Of a stretch of 64,000 nucleotides of DNA, positions 53,595-63,171 are shown in pieces. The DNA lies in the NCBI RefSeq assembly GCF_028368935.1, contig NZ_JAQNDK010000002.1, positions 1,612,001 to 1,676,000 on the forward strand. The letters are read 5' to 3'. The first letter of the stretch is position 1. Each line of letters begins with the position of its first letter. The translations under genes and the position numbers were made by a program. The notes under the pieces are model-generated. The model was not told the DNA's origin. It did no database searches and was given only the letters and a program-made list of their open reading frames with translations. This stretch comes from Sorangium aterium. Its GTDB lineage: Bacteria; Myxococcota_A; Polyangia; Polyangiales; Polyangiaceae.

Positions 53595-54727
53595 GGCTCC
53601 TCCGCTCTCTCCGCACCGATGGCACCGGCGTCGCCGGCCGGATATCGGCCCAGCAGCGCCCCGTTGAAATCGACGAGGCAGGCGTGCACCTCGAGGGCGC
53701 CGCCCGCATGACGCGAGGTGTGCTCGACGACGCGCCGGCAGATCCCCCCGGCCACGCCGGTGAGCCCCTCGCGCTGGCACAGCTCGAGCACGTGCCGCGC
53801 TGTGTTCGCCTGCCGGATCTCGGCGGCGATCTCCGGCCGCGCGCCGAGCTCCTCGGCGATCTGCGCGAGCAGCTCCATGCTCACCTCCGAGCCGGCGGCG
53901 TGCGTCATCATCTTGCCGTCGGCCATCTTCGAGAGCTTGCCGATCATGCCGACGATGATCGCGCGGGTGATCCGCCGCCGCGCGGCGTGGCGGACGCCCG
54001 TGCCGATGAAGTCGCCCACCTGGATGAACGCCTCTTCCGGGAGCTCCGGGTAGAGCTTCATCGCGTACGCCTCGGACTTGCCGCCGGTCGTCAGCGCGAG
54101 CGTCGCGATGCCGCGCTCGGCGGCGACGTCGATCGCCTGCACGACGCTCGCGCGGAAGGCGGCGGTCGAGTACGGCTTCACGATCCCGCTCGTCCCGAGG
54201 ATGGAGATGCCGCCGATGAGCCCGAGCCGCGCGTTGATGGTCTGCTTCGCCATCTCTTCGCCCTGGGGGACGCTGAGGGTGACCGTGGCCCCGGCGAAGC
54301 CCGAGCCCTCGAGCTCCTCGAGGACCATCTCGGTGATGTTCCGGCGCGGCACGGGGTTCACGGCCGGCGCGCCGACGGGCAGCCCGAGCCCCGGCTTGGT
54401 GACGACGGCGACCCCGGCGCCGCCGCGGATCTCGACGCCCGGCTCGCGGCGGAGCTCGACCTCGGCGACGAGCTCGGCCCCGTGGGTGCAGTCGGGATCG
54501 TCGCCGGCGTCCTTGATGACGCTGCACGTGGCGCGCGGCCCGTCGCGATCGCAGCGCTTCAGCGGGAAGGTGACCCTCTGCCCGTTCGGCAGGGTGGTCT
54601 CGATGGCGTCGACCGCCGCGCCGCGCGCGAGCACGCGCGCCGCCGCCTTGGCCGCGGCGGCCGCGCACGCGCCCGTCGTGAACCCCTCGCGCTGACCTTT
54701 CGGGTCTCTCGGCCGGAGCTCTGCCAT
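53591..54727 (-). CDS. cbiD: cobalt-precorrin-5B C1-methyltransferase (CbiD)
   Basis: 378 residues. CbiD methylates C1 in the anaerobic pathway. Motifs: GFTTGACAAAAAKAA, CSVIKDAGDDPDCTHGAELV, NPVPRRNITEMVLEEL, ISILGTSGIVKPYSTAAF, and KLSKMADGKMMTHAAGSEVS. Start ATG 54725-54727. The 134 bp upstream hold the remnant at 54745-54816 and then purL, so cbiD was probably preceded directly by the oxidoreductase before an insertion. Confidence 0.95.
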   Translation of the reverse strand: MAELRPRDPKGQREGFTTGACAAAAAKAAARVLARGAAVDAIETTLPNGQRVTFPLKRCDRDGPRATCSVIKDAGDDPDCTHGAELVAEVELRREPGVEIRGGAGVAVVTKPGLGLPVGAPAVNPVPRRNITEMVLEELEGSGFAGATVTLSVPQGEEMAKQTINARLGLIGGISILGTSGIVKPYSTAAFRASVVQAIDVAAERGIATLALTTGGKSEAYAMKLYPELPEEAFIQVGDFIGTGVRHAARRRITRAIIVGMIGKLSKMADGKMMTHAAGSEVSMELLAQIAEELGARPEIAAEIRQANTARHVLELCQREGLTGVAGGICRRVVEHTSRHAGGALEVHACLVDFNGALLGRYPAGDAGAIGAERAEEP

Positions 54728-54744
54728 CGCAGGTGCCGGAACGA

Positions 54745-54816
54745 CTACAACGATTTTCGCGCGGCGTTGTGGGAGAAGCTTTCGAGGCGCGCGCCGCCCT
54801 CGGGCGGCGTGACGAT
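54745..54816 (-). pseudogene. 3'-end remnant of an oxidoreductase gene homologous to 58892-59629
   Basis: Minus-strand translation ends VTPPEGGARLESFSHNAARKSL-stop (TAG at 54745-54747), compared with [24 protein letters not shown] in the intact gene. Roughly three quarters of the bases match over about 60 bp. No further homology upstream. It marks the far side of the purL insertion. Confidence 0.65.
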
Positions 54817-54861
54817 TTCCTGCCCTCCTGGTCGCTCGGGGCGAAACTCCAGGAGAGACCC

Positions 54862-57800
54862 TCAGCCCACGAACGCCCGCGCGCTCTCGAAGAGGCGCAG
54901 CCAGGGGCCGCGTTCCGACCACTCGGGGGGAGCCCAGCTGTGCTGCACGGCGCGGAAGACGCGCTCGGGGTGCGGCATGAGGATCGTCACACGGCCGTCG
55001 TCGGTGGTGAGGCCGGTGATGCCGTCGGGCGAGCCGTTGGGGTTGGCGGGGTAGCGCGTGGCGACCTGACCGCGGCCGTCCACCCAGCGGGCCGCCACAC
55101 GCGCGGCGCGGCGATCGGCGTCGCTGGCGAAGTGGGCATAGCCCTCGCCGTGGGCCACGGCCACGGGCAGGCGCGCGCCCACCAAGCCGCGCAGCAGCAC
55201 CGAGGGGCTCTCCAGGATTTCGACCTGGGCAAGACGGGCCTCGAACTGTTCGGAACGGTTCTTGACGAAGCGCGGCCAGCGCTGGGCACCGGGGATGATG
55301 TCCTTGAGGCCGGCCATCATCTGGCAGCCGTTGCAGATGCCGAGGGCGAAGGTGTTCGGTCGCGTGAAGAAGGCCGACAGCGCCTCGCGCGTCTTGCTGT
55401 GAAAGAGCGCCGAGCGGGCCCAACCCATGCCGGCGCCGAGCACGTCGCCGTAGGAAAAACCGCCGCAGGCGGCCAGGCCGCGGAAGCTCTCGAGCGACAC
55501 GGCGCCGCTCATCAGATCGCTCATGTGCACGTCGTGGGCGGCGAAGCCGGCGCGGTGGAAGGCGGCGGCCATCTCGATCTGACCGTTGACGCCCTGCTCG
55601 CGCAAAATGGCCACCTTGGGCCGTTCGCTGGCGGCTTCGATGAGCGGGCGAGCCAGCGATCGTTCGACGTCGAAGGGCAGATGCGGCGAGATGCCCGGAT
55701 CCCCGGCGTCGAGCAGCGCGTCGAACTCCTCGCGGGCCTTCTCGGGATTGTCGCGCAGCGCTCGCATGCGGTAGCTGGTCTCGGACCAGGCGCGGCGCAA
55801 GTCCACGCGCGGCTCGTCGAGCACGGCCTGGCCGCCCGCGGTCACCACCAGTCGATCGTCGCTGCGGAGCTTGCCGACGACGTGCGCCGCTCCCTCGAGA
55901 CCGGCGCGGGCGAAGGCCGAGATGACCTCGGGCGCGTCCTGGGCACGCACCTGCAGGAGCGCGCCCAGCTCTTCCGAGAACAAGGCTGCAGCCTGAGCGG
56001 CCGGAAGCGAGATGTTCGCCGCCAGCGCATCGAGCGACAGCTCCGCGCCGACGCGGCCGGCGAAGCTCATCTCGGCCCAGGTGACGAACAGGCCGCCGTC
56101 CGAGCGATCGTGGTAGGCGAGCACCAGCCCCCGCTGCCGCAGGCTCTGTACGGTCTCGAAGAAGGCGCGCAGATCGGCCGGCGAGTCGACGTCCGGCACG
56201 CTGTCGCCCACTTGCTCGCTGACGGTGGCGAACGCCGAGAGGCCCAGGCGATTCTTGCCGCGTCCCAGGTCGACGGCCACGAGCACGGTGTCCCCGACGT
56301 CGGTGCGGAGCTGGGGCGTGAGCGCGCCGCGCACGTCCGGCACACGGGCGAAGGCCGAGACGATGAGCGAGATGGGAGAGACGACGCTCTTCTGGCCGCC
56401 GTCCCAGACCGTGCGCATCGACATGCTGTCCTTGCCGACGGGGATGGCGAGACCGAGCGCCGGGCACAGCTCGAGGCCCACCGCCTTCACGGCTTCATAG
56501 AGCTTGGCGTCCTCACCGGGGGCTCCGGCCGCTGCCATCCAGTTCGCCGACAATTTCACGCGCTCGAGGCTCTCGATCGGAGCCGATGCCAGGTTGGTCA
56601 GCGCCTCGCCCACGGCCATGCGCGCCGAGGCCGCGGCGTCGAGCACGGCGAGCGGGGCGCGCTCGCCCATGGCCATGGCCTCGCCGCCGTAGCCCGTGTA
56701 GTCGGTCAGCGTCACCGCTGCATCGGCCACGGCCACCTGCCAGGGCCCGACCATCTGATCGCGGTGCACGAGGCCGGTGATGGTGCGGTCGCCGATGGTG
56801 ATGAGGAAGGACTTGTCGGCCACCGTGGGCAGCCGCAGCAGGCGATAGACCGCCTCGCGCAGCGGCAGCTTGGCGGCGTCGAGCGCCTGTCTGGGCGAGG
56901 GCAGGCGGCGGACGTCGCGCGTCATCTTGGGCGGCTTGCCGAGCAAGACCGACAGCGGCATGTCGATCGGCTGGTCGTCGAGCTCGGCGTCGTCGAGCAC
57001 CAGATCTTTCTGCGTCGTCGAGTGACCGACCACGGCGTAGGGGCAGCGCTCGCGCCGGCAGATCTCCTCGAAGATCTCCAGGCGTGAGCCGTCCAGAGCC
57101 AGCACGTAGCGCTCCTGCGCCTCGTTGCACCAGATCTCGAGCGGCGACATGCCGGGCTCGACCGAGGGCACTCGGCGCAGCTCGAAGCGCCCTCCCACGC
57201 CCGCGTCGTGCACGAGCTCGGGCAAGGCGTTCGACAGGCCGCCCGCGCCCACGTCGTGGATGCTGAGGATGGGCGAACCGGCGCCCAGGGCGTTGCAGCG
57301 ATCGATGACCTCCTGGCAGCGCCGCTGCATCTCCGGGTTGTCCCGCTGCACCGAGGCGAAATCCAGATCGGCGGACGACGAGCCCGAGGCCATCGACGAC
57401 GCCGCGCCGCCGCCCAGGCCGATCAACATGGCCGGCCCGCCGAGCACGACGATGGGCGCCCCGGCCGGGAAGGTCTTCTTCAGCGCCAGCTCGGGCCGCA
57501 CATTGCCGAGCCCGCCCGCCAGCATGATGGGCTTGTGATAGCCGCGCACGCTGGAGGCCCCGCTGCCGTCGCCCGGCACCTTCTGCTCGAAGGTCCGGAA
57601 GTAGCCGGCCAGGGCAGGACGCCCGAACTCGTTGTTGAAGGCGGCGCCGCCGAGCGGCCCGTCGATCATGATGTCGAGCGCCGAGACGATGCGATCGGGC
57701 TTGCCGATCGACTCGGCTTCCCACGGCTGCTCGAAGCCGGGAATGCGCAGGTTCGACACCGAAAAACCGGTGAGCCCGGCCTTGGGCTTCGCGCCTCGCC

Positions 57801-58791
57801 CCGTGGCGCCCTCGTCACGGATCTCGCCGCCGCTGCCCGTCGAAGCGCCGGGATGCGGCGAAATGGCCGTGGGATGGTTGTGGGTCTCCACCTTCATCAG
57901 CACGTGCGCCGGCTCGCGCCGCGTCTCGTACAGCGCGCCGGCGCCCGGCTGTGGAAAGAAGCGCTCGGCGTCGAGCCCCTCCATGACCGCCGCGTTGTCG
58001 CTGTACGCCGACAGGACATGGTGCGGCGTCACCGCGAAGGTGTTCTGGATCATCTTGAACAGCGAGAGCCCCTGCGCCTCGCCGTCGATCACCCAGTCGG
58101 CCTTGAAGATCTTGTGCCGACAGTGCTCGCTGTTGGCCTGCGCGAACATCATCAGCTCGACGTCGCTCGGATCCCGCCTCAGCTCCGTGAACGCGGCCAG
58201 CAGGTAGTCGATCTCGTCCTCCGCCAGGGCCAAGCCGAGCTCCTTGTTGGCGCGCGTCAGCGAAAGCCGCCCCTCGCGCGACAGCGGCACGCGAGCGAGG
58301 GGCCGCGGCTTTTCCTCGCGAAAGAGCGCCTGCCCGGCCGCCAAGTCGAAGGCCACCGACTCGGTCATCCGATCGTGCAGCGCCCCCGCCGCGCGCGCCA
58401 GCTCCTCGCCGGTCAGCGGCCGGGACGCCCGCACGTAGTAGGCGATGCCCCGCTCGATCCGCTGCACCGCCGCGAGCCCCGCCACCCAGGCGATGTCGGT
58501 CGCCTTCGAGCTCCAGGGCGAGAGGGTGCCGAAGCGCGACACCACCAGCACGAGCTGACCTTCGTCCTCGCCCGTCCCGCCCCCGCCGTGCGCCAGCGCG
58601 TCGTCGTCCAAGAGATGCGACAGCACGTGCTCGCCGCGCTCGTCGAGCGAGGCCCGCGAGTGCACGAAGTAGATCCAGCGGCTCCCCAGCCCGACCACCT
58701 CGGGCACCCGCTGCTTCAGCTCGGTCAGGCGCTTGTCGGTACGAAACGGAGAGAGAGCGCGCGCGCCGCGGACGTGTCGGAAGGCAGCCAT
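54862..58791 (-). CDS. purL: phosphoribosylformylglycinamidine synthase, large single-chain type
   Basis: 1,309 residues from [20 protein letters not shown] (ATG at 58791); an ATG six codons upstream (58809) is possible. Large PurL of the E. coli type makes FGAM from FGAR, ATP and glutamine in one chain. Motifs: [58 protein letters not shown], and the C-terminal glutaminase with [12 protein letters not shown] (nucleophile Cys), [10 protein letters not shown] and MPHPERVFR. It belongs to purine synthesis, not corrin synthesis, and splits the cobalamin operon. A duplicated oxidoreductase 3' end (54745) lies on its downstream side. Likely an inserted or transferred gene. Confidence 0.96.
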   Translation of the reverse strand: MAAFRHVRGARALSPFRTDKRLTELKQRVPEVVGLGSRWIYFVHSRASLDERGEHVLSHLLDDDALAHGGGGTGEDEGQLVLVVSRFGTLSPWSSKATDIAWVAGLAAVQRIERGIAYYVRASRPLTGEELARAAGALHDRMTESVAFDLAAGQALFREEKPRPLARVPLSREGRLSLTRANKELGLALAEDEIDYLLAAFTELRRDPSDVELMMFAQANSEHCRHKIFKADWVIDGEAQGLSLFKMIQNTFAVTPHHVLSAYSDNAAVMEGLDAERFFPQPGAGALYETRREPAHVLMKVETHNHPTAISPHPGASTGSGGEIRDEGATGRGAKPKAGLTGFSVSNLRIPGFEQPWEAESIGKPDRIVSALDIMIDGPLGGAAFNNEFGRPALAGYFRTFEQKVPGDGSGASSVRGYHKPIMLAGGLGNVRPELALKKTFPAGAPIVVLGGPAMLIGLGGGAASSMASGSSSADLDFASVQRDNPEMQRRCQEVIDRCNALGAGSPILSIHDVGAGGLSNALPELVHDAGVGGRFELRRVPSVEPGMSPLEIWCNEAQERYVLALDGSRLEIFEEICRRERCPYAVVGHSTTQKDLVLDDAELDDQPIDMPLSVLLGKPPKMTRDVRRLPSPRQALDAAKLPLREAVYRLLRLPTVADKSFLITIGDRTITGLVHRDQMVGPWQVAVADAAVTLTDYTGYGGEAMAMGERAPLAVLDAAASARMAVGEALTNLASAPIESLERVKLSANWMAAAGAPGEDAKLYEAVKAVGLELCPALGLAIPVGKDSMSMRTVWDGGQKSVVSPISLIVSAFARVPDVRGALTPQLRTDVGDTVLVAVDLGRGKNRLGLSAFATVSEQVGDSVPDVDSPADLRAFFETVQSLRQRGLVLAYHDRSDGGLFVTWAEMSFAGRVGAELSLDALAANISLPAAQAAALFSEELGALLQVRAQDAPEVISAFARAGLEGAAHVVGKLRSDDRLVVTAGGQAVLDEPRVDLRRAWSETSYRMRALRDNPEKAREEFDALLDAGDPGISPHLPFDVERSLARPLIEAASERPKVAILREQGVNGQIEMAAAFHRAGFAAHDVHMSDLMSGAVSLESFRGLAACGGFSYGDVLGAGMGWARSALFHSKTREALSAFFTRPNTFALGICNGCQMMAGLKDIIPGAQRWPRFVKNRSEQFEARLAQVEILESPSVLLRGLVGARLPVAVAHGEGYAHFASDADRRAARVAARWVDGRGQVATRYPANPNGSPDGITGLTTDDGRVTILMPHPERVFRAVQHSWAPPEWSERGPWLRLFESARAFVG

Positions 58792-58891
58792 GGCGGGCAT
58801 TTGGCCCATGGGGGCAGCCGATTCAACCGAAACGGGCAGCCACGGGGCTGGGGCCCGGTGTCCCCGCCACCTCTCGCAAGATCCCGAACGA

Positions 58892-59629
58892 TTACAAAGA
58901 CTTCTTCGCAGGGTTGTTGAAGAAGCTCTCCAGGAGCACGCTCCCCTCCGGCGCGCCGAGCGAGACCAGGTGGTCGCGGAGCGGGTAGAGGACCGTGCCG
59001 TCGCCCGCGCAGAGCACGGCGTCGTACGGCCCGGCCGCGAGCTGCCCGTCCACGAGTGCGCACGCGCGCGCTGGCCGCTCGGGGTGGCCGATCGGGGGGA
59101 GGTCGCGGGAGACCGTGAGGCGAACGGCGGCGGGGAGGCGCTCGCGGACGAACGGCTCGGAGGCGAAGGTCTCGCTCGGCTCGACGAGCCAGAGCAGGTC
59201 GAGCTGCGCCGCGCCGGCGGCGGCCGCGCCCCGGGCGATCCCGAGGGCGGCGGTGATGCCGGTGTCGGTGGCGATCACGAGCGCCCGGCCGGAGAAGCCC
59301 GGCGCGAGCCGCAGCTTGCCCCAGGGGCCGCTAAACTCGAGCTCGGCGCCGACGGCGATGTCGTTGAGCACGTTCGACCCCGGCCCGGCGCCGATGCGCT
59401 TCACCGCGATCTCGACGGCGCGCTGCTCGGCGTCGCTGGAGAGCAGCGAGTAGGCGCGCTTCGCGAGCCTGCCGCCGGGCAGGGTGACGCCGGTGTTGAT
59501 GATCACGTACTGCCCGCCGGCGAAGCCGATCTCCGCGCCGTCGACGCGCTCGAGCCGGAGCAGCCGGGCGTCGTCACCGAGCGGCGCTGCGTGGGCGATC
59601 CTGATCTTCGGGTTGCCTTGTGTTGCCAT
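58892..59629 (-). CDS. FAD/NAD-binding oxidoreductase (ferredoxin-reductase-like)
   Basis: 245 residues from [11 protein letters not shown] (ATG 59627-59629). FNR-like fold: [20 protein letters not shown] is the flavin-binding region (RxYS), [19 protein letters not shown] the NAD(P) phosphate loop, and [18 protein letters not shown] a late strand. The C-terminal [10 protein letters not shown] replaces the aromatic tail of other FNRs. In the cobalamin operon it may reduce flavin or cob(II)alamin for cobO, or serve the ferredoxin part of CbiX; both are inference. Upstream of purL on the same strand. Confidence 0.75.
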   Translation of the reverse strand: MATQGNPKIRIAHAAPLGDDARLLRLERVDGAEIGFAGGQYVIINTGVTLPGGRLAKRAYSLLSSDAEQRAVEIAVKRIGAGPGSNVLNDIAVGAELEFSGPWGKLRLAPGFSGRALVIATDTGITAALGIARGAAAAGAAQLDLLWLVEPSETFASEPFVRERLPAAVRLTVSRDLPPIGHPERPARACALVDGQLAAGPYDAVLCAGDGTVLYPLRDHLVSLGAPEGSVLLESFFNNPAKKSL

Positions 59630-59696
59630 GACGTCGCTCCTGTCTCCGCGCGGTCGCAATCACGCGCGATGGGCTCCCTCCGGTGAGGGGCGCGCT

Positions 59697-60071
59697 TCAC
59701 TCGGCCGGGTAGATCTCGTGCACGAAGTCGTGCATCTCCTCGAGCTCCCGGTAGAGCCGGCCGAGCCCGTCGACCTGGGCGCGCAGATCGAGCTCGACCT
59801 GCTTCGTCAGGATGAGGAGCGAGCGCAGATAAGGCAGCTTCGGGTCGCCGGAGGGGGTCTTGGCGACCTTCTCCTGGAGCTCCACGAGCGACCCCTCGAA
59901 GAGGCGCGAGAGGTTCTTCAGGTCCCCGGCGCGCAGCATCGCCGAGACCGGCCCTGGCTCGGCGGCCGCGGCGCCGAGCTCGGCGAGCTCGTGCGTGCGC
60001 TCGGCGGGATCATCGATCCCCAGGATGTTCATGAGCCCAAGGCGAAGCGCGGCGATCTCGTGACAGGCCAT
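59697..60071 (-). CDS. DUF3209-like small protein
   Basis: 124 residues: MACHEIAALRLGLMNILGID, then LAELGAAAAEPGPVSAMLRA, FVHEIYPAE at the end. The MACHEIAALRLGLMN start is the family's hallmark as I remember it. DUF3209 genes are found beside cobalamin genes; the function is unknown. Cys3 and His4 could bind metal. It starts 23 bp after the cbiX stop. Confidence 0.75.
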   Translation of the reverse strand: MACHEIAALRLGLMNILGIDDPAERTHELAELGAAAAEPGPVSAMLRAGDLKNLSRLFEGSLVELQEKVAKTPSGDPKLPYLRSLLILTKQVELDLRAQVDGLGRLYRELEEMHDFVHEIYPAE

Positions 60072-60094
60072 ATCGGTTCTCTCCTATCCATCCT

Positions 60095-61282
60095 TCATTG
60101 CATGATGTCGTCGACGAGCCGGGCCACCAGCCGGTCGCCGAGCAGGTGCTCCTCGACGAGGTCCTTCGCGTCCTCCTCGCGGACGCCGCGGTACCAGACC
60201 CCGTCGGGGTAGACGGCGACCGTCGGCCCCTCGCCGCAGCGCCCCATGCACGACGTCCTCGTCACGCGGATCTGCTGCTGCTGGCCGGCCTGCTTCACGA
60301 GGCGGCGCACCGACTCGAGCAGCGCCAGGCTGCCGCGGTCCACGCAGTCGGCGTTGCCGCAGACGAGCACGTGCTTGCGCAGCGAGCGGTGGGCATGCGG
60401 GTGGTTCGACGCCTGCGTGTGCGTGAGCGTGTGGCGCACGCTGTAGAGCATCGCCTTGAGCCCGCCGACCTCCCGGGCGAGCCCCGGCAGCGCGGTGCGG
60501 TACATGCAAGTGTCGCAGGGGAGCGGCGCCTCGCCGGCGAACGCCTGGCGCGCGCGCTCGTCGATCAGCCCCTCGAGCGCGCTCGACCGGCCGAGGTGCG
60601 GCGCGAGCGACGCCCGGATCCACGGGTACGTCGACGAGAAGCGGTCGACCTGCTCGGCGAGCTTCGTCATGAGCCGCCCAGCGAAGAGGAAGTAGGGGAC
60701 CACCACGACGCGCTCCGGCCGGTGCCGCGCGACCCGCTCCAGCGTCTCCTCGACCGAAGGCCGGGTGACGCCGATGAAGGTCGGCTCGACGAGCTGGAGC
60801 CCGCGGCCCTCGCCGATGAGGCGCGCCGTCTTGCAGAAATCGCCGTTCGCGTCCGGGTCGCTCGACCCGCGCCCCACGACGACGAGCGCCGACCGGGCCC
60901 GCGCCGCCGGGTCGTCCGGCAGCGCGGTCGCGGCGCGCTCGAACGCGATCTGCGCGAGCGCCGGGTGCACGCCGAGCGGCCGCGCCGCCGAGAAGCGCAC
61001 GCCCGGGTGCGCGGCCCGCGCCCGCTCGAGCGCGAGCGGGATGTCGTTCTTCACGTGCCCCGCGGCGAACAGGAAGAGCGGCACGACCGCCACCCGCGAC
61101 GCCCGCGCCGCGAGCGCCGCGAGCGCGTCGGCGAGGTGCGGCGTCGCCAGCTCGATGTAGCCGTGCTGCACGGCGATCTCGGGCCGCGCCGCGGCGTAAT
61201 CGGCCACGATCGCCTCGAACTCGGCGTTCGACGCGGCGTCGCGGCTGCCGTGGCCGATCAGCAGGAGACCGTCGTCATGCAC
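60095..61282 (-). CDS. cbiX: sirohydrochlorin cobaltochelatase fused to a [2Fe-2S] ferredoxin-like domain
   Basis: 395 residues from the GTG at 61280-61282 (VHDDGLLLIGHGSRD); no ATG is in frame nearby. Two CbiX halves: GHGSRDAASNAEFEAIV (H11) with LFLFAAGHVKNDIPLAL (H76), and VVGRGSSDPDANGDFCKTAR with VVVVPYFLFAGRLMTKL. The C-terminal ~95 residues are a thioredoxin-like [2Fe-2S] ferredoxin with C308, C313, C345 and C349 (VCGNADC, SCMGRCGEGP). A His-rich linker (HTLTHTQASNHPHAH, 284-298) may store cobalt. Inserts Co into sirohydrochlorin, so the cobalt-early route is used. It overlaps cbiO by 25 bp. Confidence 0.93.
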   Translation of the reverse strand: MHDDGLLLIGHGSRDAASNAEFEAIVADYAAARPEIAVQHGYIELATPHLADALAALAARASRVAVVPLFLFAAGHVKNDIPLALERARAAHPGVRFSAARPLGVHPALAQIAFERAATALPDDPAARARSALVVVGRGSSDPDANGDFCKTARLIGEGRGLQLVEPTFIGVTRPSVEETLERVARHRPERVVVVPYFLFAGRLMTKLAEQVDRFSSTYPWIRASLAPHLGRSSALEGLIDERARQAFAGEAPLPCDTCMYRTALPGLAREVGGLKAMLYSVRHTLTHTQASNHPHAHRSLRKHVLVCGNADCVDRGSLALLESVRRLVKQAGQQQQIRVTRTSCMGRCGEGPTVAVYPDGVWYRGVREEDAKDLVEEHLLGDRLVARLVDDIMQ

Positions 61283-62085
61283 GCGAGCGCCTCCTCCAGG
61301 GTGAGCGGGAGGCCCGCGCCGCTCTGGGGCGGCACAGGCCTCATCCGGGTCCAGAGCTCGGCGACCCACGGCCGCCGCACCCGCGCCCGCGCGAGGAGCT
61401 CCCCCCGCGCGAACACCTCCCGCGGCGGCCCGTCCGCGAGGACCTGGCCGTCGCCGAGCAGGACCGCGCGCGTTGCGAAGAGCGGCACGAGATCCACGGC
61501 GTGCGTCGCGGTGACCAGCGTGGTCCCCTGCTGCTCGGAGAGCGCGCGCAGCGTCTGGCACAGGGCGAGCTCGCCCTCCGGGTCGAGCCCCGCGGTCGGC
61601 TCGTCGAGCAGCAGCACCCGCGGCCGCATCGCCAGCATCCCGGCGATGCACGCGCGCTTGCGCTCGCCGAAGCTCAGCGCCTCGATGGCCCGATCGGCGA
61701 GGTGCGCGATCTGCACGGCGGCGAGCGCCTCCTCGGCGCGGCGCCGCGCCTCGGGCGCGGGCAGGCCGAGGTTTCGCGGGCCGAACAGGACGTCGTCGAG
61801 GAGCGTCGCGCCGAGCAGCTGGTCGTCCGGGTCCTGGAGCACGAGCGCGGCGCCCGCGGCGACGGCGTCCGAGGGCGAGCCCACGCGGCGGCCCGCGATC
61901 TCGACGCCGCCGCCGGGCGCCGGGAGGAGCCCGACGAGCGTCCGGAGCAGCGCGGTCTTGCCAGCGCCGTTGCCGCCGAGCACCGCCACGGACTCGCCCT
62001 CGGCGACGTCGAGGCGCACGTCGCGCAGCACGGGCTCGCCGCGCCGGTAGCCGAGCCGGGGGGCGCGCAGCGCGATCGCGATCAT
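61258..62085 (-). CDS. cbiO: cobalt ECF transporter ATP-binding subunit
   Basis: 275 residues from the ATG at 62083-62085 (MIAIALRAPRLGYRRGEPVL), overlapping the cbiQ stop (ATGA). ABC ATPase with Walker A GGNGAGKT, Q-loop region VLQDPDDQLL, signature LSFGERKRACIAG and Walker B VLLLDEPTAGLD, H-loop TATHAVDL. With CbiQ, CbiM and the CbiN-like protein it forms the cobalt importer. The frame upstream in cbiQ is shadow coding. Confidence 0.95.
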   Translation of the reverse strand: MIAIALRAPRLGYRRGEPVLRDVRLDVAEGESVAVLGGNGAGKTALLRTLVGLLPAPGGGVEIAGRRVGSPSDAVAAGAALVLQDPDDQLLGATLLDDVLFGPRNLGLPAPEARRRAEEALAAVQIAHLADRAIEALSFGERKRACIAGMLAMRPRVLLLDEPTAGLDPEGELALCQTLRALSEQQGTTLVTATHAVDLVPLFATRAVLLGDGQVLADGPPREVFARGELLARARVRRPWVAELWTRMRPVPPQSGAGLPLTLEEALACMTTVSC

Positions 62086-62831
62086 CCGGCCTCTCCCGCG
62101 GCGACGCTGAGCCCGAGGGCCGCGAGGGCGGCGGCGGCGAACGCGAGGTTCGCGGCGGGCGCGCTCGCCCTCCGGTCGGCGACGGGGAGCTTCCCCTGGT
62201 AGCCGCGGAGCTGCATGGCGAGCGCGGCGCTCTCGGAGCGCTCCAGCGTCCGGAGCGCCACGACGCCTGCGACGGCGCCGGCCGAGCGCGCGGCGGCGCC
62301 GGGGCCGGTGAACCCGCCGCGGAGCGCGGCGGCGCTCCACGCGCTGTCGGCCGCGCGCTGGAGCACGCCGGCGAAGCGCCGCGTCAGCGCGAGCAGCTCG
62401 ACGAGGGCCGCGGGGACGCCGAGCCCGGCGAGCGCCGCCTCGATCTCGGCCGGCGCGGCGGCGCCGGCGAGCCACCGGAGCACCGCGGCCGCCGCGAGGA
62501 CGCGCGCGCCGATGGCGACGGCGCGGCGGGCCCCCTCGGCCGTGATCGCGTCGACAGGGAACGGCGCGCCGGGGAGGAGCGGCGCCCCCGGCGTGAGCGC
62601 GAGCGCGAGCGCCGCCGCGACCGCGCCGATCCATGCGGCGGGCGCGGCGGCGCGGAGGACGGCGCGCGCCGGCGTGCCCTGGAGGCGGAGGGCCGCGCAC
62701 GCGAGGAGGAGCAGCGCGGCCGGCGTGACGGGCGAGCGCGCGCCCGCGGCGACGCAGCACGCCGCCACGGCGGCCCCGAGGCGGAGCCGGGCGTCCACGT
62801 CGCGGAGCCGCGCGGGGGGATCAGTCCGCAC
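62082..62831 (-). CDS. cbiQ: cobalt ECF transporter transmembrane subunit
   Basis: 249 residues with about five or six hydrophobic helices (for example VTPAALLLLACAALRL and AAWIGAVAAALALAL). The coupling segments of CbiQ are visible: RRFAGVLQRAADSAWSAAAL and RTLERSESAALAMQLRGY. Sits in the membrane between CbiM and CbiO. Start overlaps the preceding small gene by 11 bp. Confidence 0.92.
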   Translation of the reverse strand: MRTDPPARLRDVDARLRLGAAVAACCVAAGARSPVTPAALLLLACAALRLQGTPARAVLRAAAPAAWIGAVAAALALALTPGAPLLPGAPFPVDAITAEGARRAVAIGARVLAAAAVLRWLAGAAAPAEIEAALAGLGVPAALVELLALTRRFAGVLQRAADSAWSAAALRGGFTGPGAAARSAGAVAGVVALRTLERSESAALAMQLRGYQGKLPVADRRASAPAANLAFAAAALAALGLSVAAGEAG

Positions 62832-63171
62832 GCAGGCCTTCGCCGCCGGCCTTGCCCGCGGGCGCGTCCGCGCGCTCGACGAAGAGCACGCGCGAAAAGT
62901 AGCCGAGGGCGAAGCCGGCGAGGAGCCCGGCCCAGAGGAACGCGAACAGCAGGAGGTCGCCCTCGAGGCCCGCGAACAGCGGCCCCGTCTCGTGGCGCCC
63001 TGCGTCCTCGGCGACGCGGCGGACCACGGCCTCGTCGACGCCGTCCCAGGACGCGTTGCGGCAGGCGGCGAGCCAGAGGGCAGCGGCGAGCTGGAGCGCG
63101 CGCTCGCAGGCCACGCACGCGCGCCGCGCGAGCAGCGCTGACATCGGGCGCTGTCCGAGCCGCCGCGTCAC
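62821..63171 (-). CDS. CbiN-like small membrane protein of the cobalt transporter
   Basis: 116 residues from the GTG at 63169-63171 (overlaps the cbiM stop, GTGA); an ATG at 63144 (MSALLARR) is an alternative. One clear helix near the C-terminus (LLLFAFLWAGLLAGFALGYF), preceded by FAGLEGDL, resembling the last part of CbiN or PDGLE-type subunits; the N-terminal ALQLAAALWLAAC stretch may be a second helix. Position between cbiM and cbiQ matches cbiN. Similarity is weak, so no symbol is assigned. Confidence 0.7.
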   Translation of the reverse strand: MTRRLGQRPMSALLARRACVACERALQLAAALWLAACRNASWDGVDEAVVRRVAEDAGRHETGPLFAGLEGDLLLFAFLWAGLLAGFALGYFSRVLFVERADAPAGKAGGEGLRAD

